NCBI GenBank assembly: GCA_022773585.1
Contig: JALEZZ010000022.1
Coordinates: forward strand, 1-60,541
Origin: Selenomonas sp.
GTDB taxonomy: Bacteria > Bacillota > Negativicutes > Selenomonadales > Selenomonadaceae
Length of the DNA: 60,541 nt
Direction of reading: 5' to 3'
Part shown: piece after piece, positions 18,052 to 30,874 of the stretch
Numbering within the stretch: position 1 is the first letter of the stretch
Layout: every line of letters begins with the position of its first letter
The notes under the pieces: model-generated
Database searches by the model: none
What the model was told of the DNA's origin: nothing
Seen by the model: only the letters and a program-made list of their open reading frames with translations
Program-made: the position numbers and the translations under genes

Positions 18052-19358
18052 TGGCCGCAAACATCACGAACATCTTTGGCCAGGGCCGCCGCCGCCTCAC
18101 GCTGTTCTACTCGGCCATCATGGCCGTCTTCCTCGTGCTGCTGATCTTCGTCGTGCACAAGACGATGGAGTGGTCGATCACGTCCGAGCAGGCGCGCGAG
18201 CTCCTCGATACGGCCGGCAGCGTCGCCGAGGCGCAGGTCTATTTCAACCAGCATCCCGACCTCACGCTCGACGACACGGGCTACAAGAGTTCGAACGACC
18301 GTCTGTTCTTCTATGTCTTTGACGAGGACGGGCGTCTGCTCAATTTCGCGCGCGCCTCGTTCCGCATCGAGCCGTTCATCCTCGACCTCGTCAGCAAATG
18401 GGACGGGCAGGAGGACGAAGTCTCCGTCTATGGCCGCAAGAACGACAACGGGCAGGAGACGCGCGTCATGATGACGTCGAAAAAAGTCCAGGACGAGGAC
18501 GGCACGATCCAGACCGTCTATGTCGGCAAGGACGTCACGGCCATGTACAACGGCATGCAGAAATCGACGTACGCCATGGGCGTCCTCGGCGTCATCGCAC
18601 TGATTCTTGCCACCGTTTTCGGCCATATCCTTTCCGGGCGCGCCATGGTGCCGCTCAAAGAGGCGTATGAAAAACAGCGCCAGTTCGCCGCCGACGCCTC
18701 GCACGAGCTCCGCACGCCGCTCGCCGTCGTCATGGCGTCCGCGGACCTCTTGGAAAACGACCCGTCCATCACGTCGCCATTCCTCAAGCAGGTCATCGAG
18801 GACGTGCGCGACGAAGTCAAGAAGATGACGAAGCTCGTCAGCGACCTCCTGCTCGTGGCGCGCAGCGACAACAAGGCGCTGAAGCTCAAACCGACGAAAT
18901 TCGACGCCGCGGAGCTGCTCGGCCAGACGGCCCGCGTCATGCAGCCGCTCGCTGAAAAGAAGCACATCACCGTCACGGCCGAAACGCTCGGCAAGCACGA
19001 AATCCAGGCCGACGAACAGAAAATCAAGCAGCTCATGCTGATCCTCGTCGACAACGCCGTCAAGTATACGCCCGACGGCGGCAAAGTCACGGTCGGCTTT
19101 GAAAAAGCCCCGCAGGGCCGCGTGCGCTTCTATGTCCAGGACACGGGCATCGGCATCGCGAAGGAAGATCAGGAAAAAATCTTTGACCGCTTCTACCGCG
19201 TCGACAAAGCGCGTTCGCGCGAAATGGGCGGCAACGGCCTCGGCCTCTCCATCGCGCAGGAAATCGTCGCCCTCCACCAGGGCACCATCCGCGTCGAAAG
19301 CGAGCCGGGGCAGGGGACGCGGTTCATTGTCGAGCTGCGGGTGAAATTCAAGGCGTGA
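18051..19358 (+). CDS. Membrane sensor histidine kinase
   Basis: This is a 435-residue kinase. Two membrane helices (about 18-42 and 170-195) flank an extracytoplasmic sensor of about 130 residues. The H-box RQFAADASHELRTPLAVV carries the phospho-accepting His. The ATPase domain follows, with LMLILVDNAVKYTPDGG (N box), VQDTGIGIAKED (G1) and GGNGLGLSIAQEI (G2). It should phosphorylate the response regulator encoded immediately upstream. The sensor segment shows no recognisable ligand fold. A typical HAMP linker is short or missing. Confidence 0.93.
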   Translation: MAANITNIFGQGRRRLTLFYSAIMAVFLVLLIFVVHKTMEWSITSEQARELLDTAGSVAEAQVYFNQHPDLTLDDTGYKSSNDRLFFYVFDEDGRLLNFARASFRIEPFILDLVSKWDGQEDEVSVYGRKNDNGQETRVMMTSKKVQDEDGTIQTVYVGKDVTAMYNGMQKSTYAMGVLGVIALILATVFGHILSGRAMVPLKEAYEKQRQFAADASHELRTPLAVVMASADLLENDPSITSPFLKQVIEDVRDEVKKMTKLVSDLLLVARSDNKALKLKPTKFDAAELLGQTARVMQPLAEKKHITVTAETLGKHEIQADEQKIKQLMLILVDNAVKYTPDGGKVTVGFEKAPQGRVRFYVQDTGIGIAKEDQEKIFDRFYRVDKARSREMGGNGLGLSIAQEIVALHQGTIRVESEPGQGTRFIVELRVKFKA

Positions 19359-19369
19359 AAGGAGTCGGC

Positions 19370-20062
19370 ATGAAGCGAAAGAACCTCGATATTTCTTCCT
19401 ATCTCATCATCGGCCCCGAAAACACGCATGGCCGCCCCGTCCCCGACATCGTCCGCGCGGCGCTGGTGGCGGGCTTCACCTGCCTGCAGGTGCGGTCAAA
19501 AACCGCGACGGCGCGGGAACTGCTCGCGCTCGTGCAGGCGTGTGCCGAAGTGCGCGCGGAGCTCGGGCTCACGGAGCGCGTCGCGCTCCTGATTGACGAC
19601 CGGCTCGACCTCGTGCTTGCCGCAAGGGAACTCGGCACCCCCGTTGATGGCGTCCATGTCGGGCAGACCGATGTGCCGCCCGAAATTTGTCGCAGACTGC
19701 TCGGCCCCGAGGCCATCGTCGGCCTTTCAGCGCCGCGCACGGAGCTTCTGGAGTACATTCATACCGGCGACCTCTCCGCGATCGACTACCTCGGCGCCGG
19801 GCCGCTCCATCCGACCGATACGAAGCCTGACGCCGGCCTCCTCGCTGACGGCACGCGCCATCTGCGCACGCTTGATGAACTCCGCACGCTCGCCGCAGAA
19901 AGCCCCATCCCCGTCGTCGTGGGCGGCGGCGTCAAAAAAAGCGACCTGCCCGCGCTCAAGGGGACGGGGGTCGCCGGCTTCTTCGTCATTTCCGCCGTCG
20001 CCGGGGCAGAAGCCCCGGGCAGGGCGGCGAAAGAACTGGTGAATATCTGGAAAGAATCATAG
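19370..20062 (+). CDS. thiE: Thiamine-phosphate synthase-like protein
   Basis: ThiE joins the thiazole and pyrimidine moieties of thiamine; the related TenI protein isomerises the thiazole. The 230-residue TIM-barrel protein shows FTCLQVRSKTATARELL, VALLIDDRLDLVLA, VDGVHVGQTDVPP, LGAGPLHPTDTKPDAG and VVVGGGVKKSDL, which together favour ThiE over TenI. ATG 19370 follows AAAGGAGTC; the GTG at 19355 lies inside the kinase stop. It seems co-transcribed with the two-component pair, an unusual partner. No TPP riboswitch precedes it. Confidence 0.85.
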   Translation: MKRKNLDISSYLIIGPENTHGRPVPDIVRAALVAGFTCLQVRSKTATARELLALVQACAEVRAELGLTERVALLIDDRLDLVLAARELGTPVDGVHVGQTDVPPEICRRLLGPEAIVGLSAPRTELLEYIHTGDLSAIDYLGAGPLHPTDTKPDAGLLADGTRHLRTLDELRTLAAESPIPVVVGGGVKKSDLPALKGTGVAGFFVISAVAGAEAPGRAAKELVNIWKES

Positions 20063-20084
20063 GATGCAAAGCTCGCAACCTTGC

Positions 20085-20152
20085 AAGGCTCTCTCTCAGA
20101 GGGAGCTGTCAGCCGAATGGCTGACTGAAGGAGTAGTAGGGTGCTGTAGCCT
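20085..20152 (+). repeat. REP-like palindromic repeat, tail type C
   Basis: The head GGCTCTCTCTCAGAGGGAGC is followed by hairpin GTCAGCCGAATGGCTGAC and the tail GGAGTAGTAGGGTGCTGTAG, shared with 31972-32036 and, inverted, 54739-54806. Confidence 0.75.
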
Positions 20153-20156
20153 GACA

Positions 20157-20193
20157 AAAAATGCGACTGTCGCAAAAACAGCCGCATTTTTTG
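20157..20193. terminator. Bidirectional terminator
   Basis: AAAAAATGCGACTGT and ACAGCCGCATTTTTT pair with one mismatch. It separates thiE from the convergent unknown gene and serves both strands. Confidence 0.88.
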
Positions 20194-20826
20194 TTACTCT
20201 TCCGCATAGTAGTGCTGTGTCACATCCATCAGGTCATACACAATCCGATGCGTGAAGTCCCACTGGTTGAAGTTCTCGCCCTCGCAGGCAAAGAGCGTGT
20301 TGTCCTGCACCCAGCAGGCGACGAACGAGGTGTCGCTGATTTTTGCAAACAGTGCCACGTCGTCGCCGAGCTTCAGCGGCTGCCACTGGACGGAATAGAT
20401 GCCCGAGAGCGCCGTCGCGACGGTCTCTGCATCCTCTCCGTGAATGCTGCTGGCAAGCGCTGTGCGGATGGCGACGGCCTGCCGCTTCGCCGGGTCGCCA
20501 TAGCGCGACGTGTAACGCATGTCGGCGACCGTGCCGTCAATGATGTACGCTTCCGTCAGCGCATAGCCCTCAGCGCGCGGCAGCACGAGCGGGCGGAAGC
20601 CGAGCACATGGCGCATCTCGCGATACGACGTATACGGCACCATCGGATTCGGCAGCTGTTCGGCTGGTGTTGCAGCCGGCGTTGCGGCTGGCGCAGCCGC
20701 CGTCGTTTCGGCGAGGATGTTTGACGATTCTGCTGCTGTATCTTCTGCAAATGCTGTGGCGGGCAAAGCTGTCGGGAGCACAAAGGCGGCAGCGAGGACC
20801 GCGGCCGGCCAGAGATGTTTCTTCAA
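20194..20826 (-). CDS. Secreted hypothetical protein, possible DUF4367-like domain
   Basis: This 210-residue protein begins with a clear signal peptide (KKHLWPAAVLAAAF, cleavage after ATAFA). An Ala/Pro/Thr linker follows, then a globular domain whose segment LPRAEGYALTEAYIIDGTVADMRY resembles DUF4367-type domains; that match is tentative. I chose the TTG at 20826 because AAGGAGG lies 8 bases upstream; the ATG at 20844 would place that site inside the gene. It is probably exported or surface-bound. It is convergent with thiE. Confidence 0.7.
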   Translation of the reverse strand: MKKHLWPAAVLAAAFVLPTALPATAFAEDTAAESSNILAETTAAAPAATPAATPAEQLPNPMVPYTSYREMRHVLGFRPLVLPRAEGYALTEAYIIDGTVADMRYTSRYGDPAKRQAVAIRTALASSIHGEDAETVATALSGIYSVQWQPLKLGDDVALFAKISDTSFVACWVQDNTLFACEGENFNQWDFTHRIVYDLMDVTQHYYAEE

Positions 20827-21061
20827 AGAGGATTCCTCCTTCATGTCTGTGTTTATAGAAACTGTCCTTATTCTACCATAAATTCCATGAACTGCGGACA
20901 AAAAGGCGGGAATTTTTTGGAAAGAAACCGCTTTTGTTTGCAGAAATCAGCAGGAGTTTTGGAACAAATATCGAATAAAGAAACAAGATAAAAGATTGCA
21001 TTATGTCAGTTATCCATATTGTCGCACTTTTTAGAACCGTTAAAACCTGGAGGTGACGTTC

Positions 21062-21487
21062 ATGAAGGAAAGCAGATTCGACCATCGGCTCGACAGCATC
21101 CTGCGCGCGGCGCGCGTGCGGCTCATGGAACGTCTGCGCTATGCGTATTTCCACGGGCGCGTGCAGGAATACCTCGAAGAAATCCATCTCGCGCCCGGCC
21201 TCGCCCCGGTGCTGCTGCACGGCAAGCTGCTGCCGCTTGAGCGTGCGGCGGCGGACCTTTTGGAGCATCATATCTGCCATGCGCGGCGCAAAGGGTATCT
21301 CAAGAGCTACCTCGCCGAAGTGCACATGCTTGACATCCTCGTGCGGCACCAGCACATCCAGACCGTCCGCTGGGACCGCCCGAATCTCTCCCTCGTCCGC
21401 GCCTCGAACGAAGCGGCCTCCGTCGCCACTCCGCCCGACCCCGACCGCGTAAAGAGACTGCGCGCCGGCTTCCATGTGGTAAAGTAA
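21062..21487 (+). CDS. Hypothetical protein, 141 aa
   Basis: This is an Arg/Leu/His-rich, mostly helical soluble protein. No domain or catalytic motif was recognised. The ATG at 21062 is preceded by TGGAGGTGACG, an excellent ribosome binding site. It is monocistronic, upstream of the clpB promoter. A truncated head of the palindromic repeat (GGCTCCCTCTCA) directly follows the stop. Confidence 0.65.
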   Translation: MKESRFDHRLDSILRAARVRLMERLRYAYFHGRVQEYLEEIHLAPGLAPVLLHGKLLPLERAAADLLEHHICHARRKGYLKSYLAEVHMLDILVRHQHIQTVRWDRPNLSLVRASNEAASVATPPDPDRVKRLRAGFHVVK

Positions 21488-21511
21488 CGGGAAGGCTCCC
21501 TCTCAAATTTA

Positions 21512-21563
21512 AAAGTCAAAAAATCAAAATAATGTTTGACATTTTGACTTTATCGTGTATAAT
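21512..21563 (+). promoter_or_regulatory. clpB promoter overlapped by a TTTGAC palindrome
   Basis: The promoter is TTGACA (21536-21541), 16 bp, TATAAT (21558-21563). A 17-bp inverted repeat overlaps it: AAAGTCAAAAAATCAAA (21512-21528) against TTTGACATTTTGACTTT (21535-21551), 15 of 17 positions complementary. Each arm holds two GTCAAA/TTTGAC-like units 8 bp apart. The GTCAAA core recalls CtsR sites, but classic CtsR repeats have a 10-bp period. Confidence 0.65.
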
Positions 21564-21618
21564 GAAATCAGAAACACGGAAAACCGCAAGACAACTTCGA
21601 ACACGGGAGGGAATCATC

Positions 21619-24190
<2,572 letters not shown>

Positions 24191-24192
<2 letters not shown>

Positions 24193-24320
24193 TTTCGAGG
24201 CCGAGCCCCCCTCTTTAATTTCGAGGTCGAGCCCCCCTCTTTGAGGGGGGAGGGCCACAAAGTGGCAGGGGGTGTCCCCTGCACATCATAACAAAAAAAC
24301 TAGGCGTGACTTCCGCGGAT
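24191..24320 (+). repeat. REP-like palindromic repeat, tail type B, with duplicated left end
   Basis: The sequence ATTTCGAGG(C/T)CGAGCCCCCC with CTCTTT occurs twice in direct orientation (from 24191 and from 24219). The second copy continues into GAGGGGGGAGGGCC, hairpin CCACAAAGTGG and GGGTGTCCCCTGCAC. CTTCCGCGGATGCGA follows at 24311. Confidence 0.7.
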
Positions 24321-24344
24321 GCGAAAGTCACGCCTAGTTTTTTA
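24293..24344. terminator. Bidirectional terminator between clpB and the VOC gene
   Basis: AAAAAACTAGGCGTGACTT pairs with AAGTCACGCCTAGTTTTTT. The stem reaches the stop codon of the convergent VOC gene and should serve both strands. Confidence 0.88.
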
Positions 24345-24707
24345 TTTCCCTGGCAGAATCTCGATCCAGTACCCATCCGGGTCGGCGATGAAATAAATTC
24401 CCATCGCGAGATTCTCATAGCAGATACAGCCCATGTCCTTGTGATGCGCATGCGCAGCGTCGAAATCATCGACCGTCACGGCGAGGTGGAACTCGTTTTC
24501 GCCGAGGTCATAAGGCTCCTTGCGGTCCTTGAGCCACGTGAGTTCGAGCTCATGCGGCGTCTGCCCGCCGTCGCTGAGATAGACGAGCGTGAAGCCCGGC
24601 GTCTCCATGCGGTGCGACTCCGTAAAGCCGAGCGCCTCCTTGTAGAACGCGAGGCTCTTTTCGAGATCAAGGACATTGAAATTGTTGTGGGCGAACTTGA
24701 ATTTCAT
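24342..24707 (-). CDS. VOC-family protein (lactoylglutathione lyase-like)
   Basis: This is a 121-residue vicinal-oxygen-chelate protein. It has two beta-alpha-beta-beta-beta modules, FAHNNFNVLDLEKSLAFYKE at the N-terminus and the metal-ligand positions in ELELTW, NEFHLAVTV and GYWIEIL. This pattern matches glyoxalase I, which detoxifies methylglyoxal; in a glutathione-poor anaerobe the thiol partner is uncertain. It appears monocistronic, between two type B repeats. Confidence 0.82.
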   Translation of the reverse strand: MKFKFAHNNFNVLDLEKSLAFYKEALGFTESHRMETPGFTLVYLSDGGQTPHELELTWLKDRKEPYDLGENEFHLAVTVDDFDAAHAHHKDMGCICYENLAMGIYFIADPDGYWIEILPGK

Positions 24708-24729
24708 AAAAATCTCCTTTCAAACCAAC

Positions 24730-24828
24730 CCTCAGCCCCCCTCTCAGAGGGGGGAGGGCCACGAAGTGGCAGGGGGAGTCCCTTGCAGGGCAAAACAATT
24801 AGCACGTCATATTCTTCCGCGGGTGCGA
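24730..24828 (+). repeat. REP-like palindromic repeat, tail type B
   Basis: The head GCCCCCCTCTCAGAGGGGGG is followed by hairpin CCACGAAGTGG and GGGGGAGTCCCTTGCAGGGC; then come GCACGTCATATTC and CTTCCGCGGGTGCGA. It ends 5 bp before the ligA -35. Confidence 0.75.
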
Positions 24829-24832
24829 ATTT

Positions 24833-24861
24833 TTGAAAAACGCCTCCATATCTGCTATCAT
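24833..24861 (+). promoter_or_regulatory. Promoter of ligA
   Basis: TTGAAA (24833-24838), 17 bp, TATCAT (24856-24861), 47 bp before the ATG. Confidence 0.7.
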
Positions 24862-24899
24862 AGAGGACAGAACTTAGAATTTGCACGGAAGGACTTTGA

Positions 24900-26918
<2,019 letters not shown>

Positions 26919-26956
26919 CGTGTCATTTATATTTTGGTATTTTTCGTGCCTGTGTC

Positions 26957-26985
26957 TTGCTTTGGGTGGGGGGGTGTGCTATTAT
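26957..26985 (+). promoter_or_regulatory. Promoter of the glycosyltransferase genes
   Basis: TTGCTT (26957-26962), 17 bp, TATTAT (26980-26985), 37 bp before the first glycosyltransferase start. The spacer contains a run of seven G. Confidence 0.55.
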
Positions 26986-27021
26986 AATGGACAGATAAGG
27001 AAGGGAAGAAAATACCTCACC

Positions 27022-28698
27022 ATGGATGAAAACAAGATTATACTCATTGTTTACAAGCACGACGAGGCAGCATATCAGCGGCTTGCAAAGCAGATCACTT
27101 TATTGCAGCCGCCAGTGCTTCACGGGCGTCTTTTGACGATCGAACTCGCTGCGGTCGCTGGAACAGGCAACAAGGCTGCGGCTTACAATGCTGCCATGGA
27201 GCAGAGCGATGCTCGTTACAAGGTTTATCTCGATGACGATATTCTGTTCCTGCATCCTGCACTTTTGCAGATGATCGTGCAAGCATTCGACACGACAGAA
27301 CGTGCTGGCATGATTGGTATCTGGGGATCGTCGCTGCCTTTGCACGGTGATTTCCGTCATGCGCAGAAAAACTATGGGCATTATGTCTGGCGTGACCCAC
27401 AGAATGGAAAAAACCATCATGTGTTTGGGGCACCAGGCGTGTGGTTCCAGCGGGTGCAGGCCGTGGATGGTTCCTGCCTAGCGACGTGCGTGGATGTTCC
27501 TTGGGACGAGGAAGTGGACGAAGCATTTCTCGCGACGGCGCATGCCTGCGCGTTACGGGCGAAAGGCTGGGAGACGTATGTCCCTGTCCGTTTGAAACAA
27601 TCGATGGCGTTCATTGCCACGCATCCTTCCGCATACTTTTCCAAGGAACAGGAAGTTTTCGAGCAGGCGCGCAAGGGATTCCTCTCGCGTTATCAGAAAC
27701 AGCTCTATCCTCTAGTCAGCATACTGATTCCCGCATACAACCAGCCAGAGTTCTGCAAAGAAGCTTTGGAAAGTGCGTTGAAGCAGGATTATCCGAACAC
27801 CGAGATCCTGATTGGCGATGACAGCACGGATCAGCGTGTTTATGAAGCACTTCGTCCACTGATTGAGACGCATGACAATATCCACTATTATTACCGTGGC
27901 AATCTGGAAGGGGAGGATGCTTCTAAGAACGTTCATTTTTTATTGAATGAATGTCATGGCGAGTATGTCAACCTGCTCTTTCATGATGATTTGATTTATC
28001 CAAACAAGATTTCGAAGATGATGGCGTATTTCGCAGAGGACGTGGATCAGGAGATTGCTTTCGTGACCTCTCGGAGGGATTTCATCAATGCAGACGGCGG
28101 TTCGCTGGGGGAAATTCCGGGCTATGGCGGCGTACAGGATGCCGCATTCAACAGCTGGAAGCTGTGCCGCAAGATGCTTATGTACCAAGAGAATTTTATC
28201 GGCGAGATGAGCACTGTCCTATTGCGCAAATCTCTGCTCTGGCAAAAAGACGCATTCTGTGTAGGGAGATTTTGTGGGTATCAAGAAAATTCGATGGGAG
28301 ACATCTCGACCTGGCTGGAATTGCTAAAGGATGGACGTACGTGCGTCTTCTTGAATGAGAGCCTTAGTGCATTCCGGGATCATCCGCAGCAGAATACGCA
28401 TCAGCCAGACACGTTCTTGCTCAGTTATCTAGACTGGCTGAACCTCTTGGTTTTGGCGCATATCCATCAAGTTTACCTTGGAGATGAGGATGCGTTTCGA
28501 GAAGCTTGTCGCAACTGGGACAAGCGCAGCCGTCAGCGACAGGCGTTTTTGCAAGAGCATGTCTCAGCTGAACGACAGCCGTTGCTGGATATCTATCTGC
28601 AGGAAATGGAGGCAGTAGAAGCGGGTGATTTTTCTCAAGTGATTCAGCTCTGCCGCCAATATATGGTATCAGCGGGGGCCGTGTCCATGGGAAATTGA
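27022..28698 (+). CDS. Two-domain family 2 glycosyltransferase
   Basis: This is a 558-residue protein with two glycosyltransferase-like halves. The N-terminal half (about 1-220) resembles Glyco_tranf_2_5 domains and has an intact acidic motif in YKVYLDDDILFLHP. The second half (about 230-460) is a GT-A domain beginning LVSILIPAYNQPEF, with GDDSTDQR and NLLFHDDLIYP as nucleotide and metal sites. A helical tail of about 100 residues follows. Such proteins transfer sugars from nucleotide donors onto surface or flagellar glycans. ATG 27022 is chosen because the upstream extension is hydrophobic noise through the promoter. The acceptor is unknown. Confidence 0.85.
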   Translation: MDENKIILIVYKHDEAAYQRLAKQITLLQPPVLHGRLLTIELAAVAGTGNKAAAYNAAMEQSDARYKVYLDDDILFLHPALLQMIVQAFDTTERAGMIGIWGSSLPLHGDFRHAQKNYGHYVWRDPQNGKNHHVFGAPGVWFQRVQAVDGSCLATCVDVPWDEEVDEAFLATAHACALRAKGWETYVPVRLKQSMAFIATHPSAYFSKEQEVFEQARKGFLSRYQKQLYPLVSILIPAYNQPEFCKEALESALKQDYPNTEILIGDDSTDQRVYEALRPLIETHDNIHYYYRGNLEGEDASKNVHFLLNECHGEYVNLLFHDDLIYPNKISKMMAYFAEDVDQEIAFVTSRRDFINADGGSLGEIPGYGGVQDAAFNSWKLCRKMLMYQENFIGEMSTVLLRKSLLWQKDAFCVGRFCGYQENSMGDISTWLELLKDGRTCVFLNESLSAFRDHPQQNTHQPDTFLLSYLDWLNLLVLAHIHQVYLGDEDAFREACRNWDKRSRQRQAFLQEHVSAERQPLLDIYLQEMEAVEAGDFSQVIQLCRQYMVSAGAVSMGN

Positions 28699-28744
28699 TT
28701 CATTATACTCAAGGAAAGAAGTCGGCTGGCAGGAGGCGTTCGAC

Positions 28745-30448
28745 ATGGAAGAAAATAAGATCGGGCTGATCATTTACAAGAAGCAGGACGCGGACGACCA
28801 GCTCTTGATGGAGCAGATCAATGCGCTGAAGATTCCATTCATTTCCGGGAGTCCGGCAGAAGTCGAGATCGTCACGGTCGCAGGTGATGGCAATCGTGCG
28901 GCGGCGTACAATGCCGGCATGCGGCAGTGCCGGGCAAGGTACAAGGTCTATCTGGATACCTCCCTGATTTATCTGCATCCTGATTTGCTGCAGGTTATCA
29001 TGCGTACATTTGAGTTGGTGGATCACGCGGGCATGGTCGGGGTCTGGGGGTCGTCCCTGCCGTTAGATGGTGATTTCCGCAAGGCAAAGCGCCAATATGG
29101 GCATGTTGCATGGGCGGATGCAAATGGCAATGTGAAGCATATGGTCGGCGATGCCGCTACGTTCTACCAGCGCGTGCAGGCTGTCGATGGCACCTGCCTC
29201 GCGACATGTGTCGACCTGCCGTGGGACGAAGACGTCGATGAGGCCTATCTGGCGACGGCGCACGCCCTCGCGCTTGCCCGGCAACGTTTCGGCACGTACG
29301 TGCCCGTGCTCATGGATCATCAGATGCTGTTCATCACGACGCAGCTGCCTGCACACTTCTGGCCGGATTCCCCGGCATTCGAGCGGGCGCAGCAGAGATT
29401 CATGGCGCGCTATGCCGAAATAATCCAGCCGCTCGTCAGCATCATGATTCCCGCGTACAACCAGCCAGAATACTGCCGCATCGCACTCGAGAGCGCCCTC
29501 GCGCAGGACTATCCGCGCATTGAGATCCTGATCGGCGATGACAGCACGGATCAGCGCGTCCATGAGGCCATCGCGCCGCTCCTTGCCCAGCATGAAAACA
29601 TCCAGTACAGCTACCGCGGCAACCTGCCAGGCGAAGATGCGATGAAGAATATCGATTTCCTGCTCAACGCATGTCATGGTGATTTCGTCAACCTGCTGTT
29701 CCATGACGACATCATCTATCCGACGAAGATCTCGAAGATGATGGCGTATTTCGCAGAAGACATCGATGAAGAAATCGCTTTTGCGACATCACGGCGTGCC
29801 TTCATGGATGCTGAGGGCAGATCCGATGGCGTGTATGGCGGGCTGGGCGGTTCGCACGATGCGGTGTTCAGTGGGCGGCAGCTCTGCCGCAAGATGCTCC
29901 TCTATCAAACGAACATCGTCGGCGAGCACAGTACCGTCCTCTTGCGCAAGTCGTTGCTCTGGAGGGGGCAGGACTACAAGATTGGCATCTTTTATGGCTA
30001 CGCGGATCCATCCATGGGCGACATCTCGACATGGATGGAGCTCCTGCGGGACGGGCATACATGTGTCTTTCTCCATGACGTGCTGAGTGCCTTTCGCAAC
30101 CATCCTGCACAGAATACGTATCATCCGGACACCATGTTGCTTTGCTACCTTGACTGGCTGAATTTTTTCGTACTTGCGTATCTGCATCGGATGTATCTCT
30201 TCAAGAAAGAAGAGTTCGTTGCTTGCTGCAAAGAATGGCGAAGGCGCTACGAGCCATGTCAAAGAATTGTTGCAAATATGACTTCGCCTGCGAAGAAAGC
30301 AGCACGGGATGTGTATCAGCAAGCGCTTGCAGCCATCCGCAGAGAGGATTACGAAAGCGTCATCCAGCTTTGCATCAACTATATGGCATCGACAGGGGCG
30401 GATCCGAAAGAGTTCTTGAAGGGTACGGACGATCAATGGAACGCTTGA
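28745..30448 (+). CDS. Two-domain family 2 glycosyltransferase, paralogue of the preceding gene
   Basis: This 567-residue protein is collinear with and strongly similar to the protein at 27022, clearly a tandem duplicate. The C-terminal GT-A half keeps GDDSTDQR and NLLFHDDIIYP. The N-terminal half has YKVYLDTSLIYLHP where the paralogue has DDD, so its first domain may have lost metal binding and catalysis. A GGAGGCG site precedes the ATG. Base composition is more GC-rich than the first copy. It probably adds a different sugar of the same glycan. Confidence 0.85.
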   Translation: MEENKIGLIIYKKQDADDQLLMEQINALKIPFISGSPAEVEIVTVAGDGNRAAAYNAGMRQCRARYKVYLDTSLIYLHPDLLQVIMRTFELVDHAGMVGVWGSSLPLDGDFRKAKRQYGHVAWADANGNVKHMVGDAATFYQRVQAVDGTCLATCVDLPWDEDVDEAYLATAHALALARQRFGTYVPVLMDHQMLFITTQLPAHFWPDSPAFERAQQRFMARYAEIIQPLVSIMIPAYNQPEYCRIALESALAQDYPRIEILIGDDSTDQRVHEAIAPLLAQHENIQYSYRGNLPGEDAMKNIDFLLNACHGDFVNLLFHDDIIYPTKISKMMAYFAEDIDEEIAFATSRRAFMDAEGRSDGVYGGLGGSHDAVFSGRQLCRKMLLYQTNIVGEHSTVLLRKSLLWRGQDYKIGIFYGYADPSMGDISTWMELLRDGHTCVFLHDVLSAFRNHPAQNTYHPDTMLLCYLDWLNFFVLAYLHRMYLFKKEEFVACCKEWRRRYEPCQRIVANMTSPAKKAARDVYQQALAAIRREDYESVIQLCINYMASTGADPKEFLKGTDDQWNA

Positions 30449-30463
30449 AAAAGAGGAAGAATT

Positions 30464-30874
30464 ATGCAGGTCAATAAATATGTTTTCCAGTCCCATGGCG
30501 ACGAACGCGGGCAGCTCGTCGCGCTCGAAGAGTTCCGCGACATTCCGTTCCGCATCAAGCGCGTCTACTACATGTACGACACGCAGCCCGGCGTTGTGCG
30601 CGGCAAGCATGCGCACAAGTCGCTCGAACAGATCCTCGTCTGCATCCACGGCAGCTGCAAGATCAAGCTCGACAACGGCTATGAGACGAAGATCGTGCCG
30701 CTCGAAAAGCCCTATGAGGGCCTCTATGTAGCAAACAACATGTGGCGCGAGATGTACGACTTCTCCGACGGCGCCGTCCTCATGGTGCTTGCCTCGGAGC
30801 TCTATAACGAAGACGACTATATCCGCGACTACGATGAATTTCTGAAGATGGTGAAAAAAGCACATGAAGATTGA
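30464..30874 (+). CDS. fdtA: FdtA/QdtA-type dTDP-sugar 3,4-ketoisomerase
   Basis: This 136-residue cupin of the FdtA/QdtA/WxcM-like family isomerises dTDP-4-keto-6-deoxyglucose to the 3-keto sugar, the step before 3-amination. [16 protein letters not shown], the histidine pair in [10 protein letters not shown] and the barrel strands are as expected. FdtA gives the galacto and QdtA the gluco product, and sequence alone does not decide which. It starts 15 bp after the glycosyltransferase and overlaps the aminotransferase by 11 bp. The rml genes for the precursor are not in the window. Confidence 0.85.
   Translation: MQVNKYVFQSHGDERGQLVALEEFRDIPFRIKRVYYMYDTQPGVVRGKHAHKSLEQILVCIHGSCKIKLDNGYETKIVPLEKPYEGLYVANNMWREMYDFSDGAVLMVLASELYNEDDYIRDYDEFLKMVKKAHED

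Noticed and set aside
21512..21551. Classic CtsR operator
   Set aside because: The GTCAAA units are 8 bp apart and arranged as an inverted repeat, not the direct 10-bp-period heptamers of CtsR; kept as an unassigned operator.
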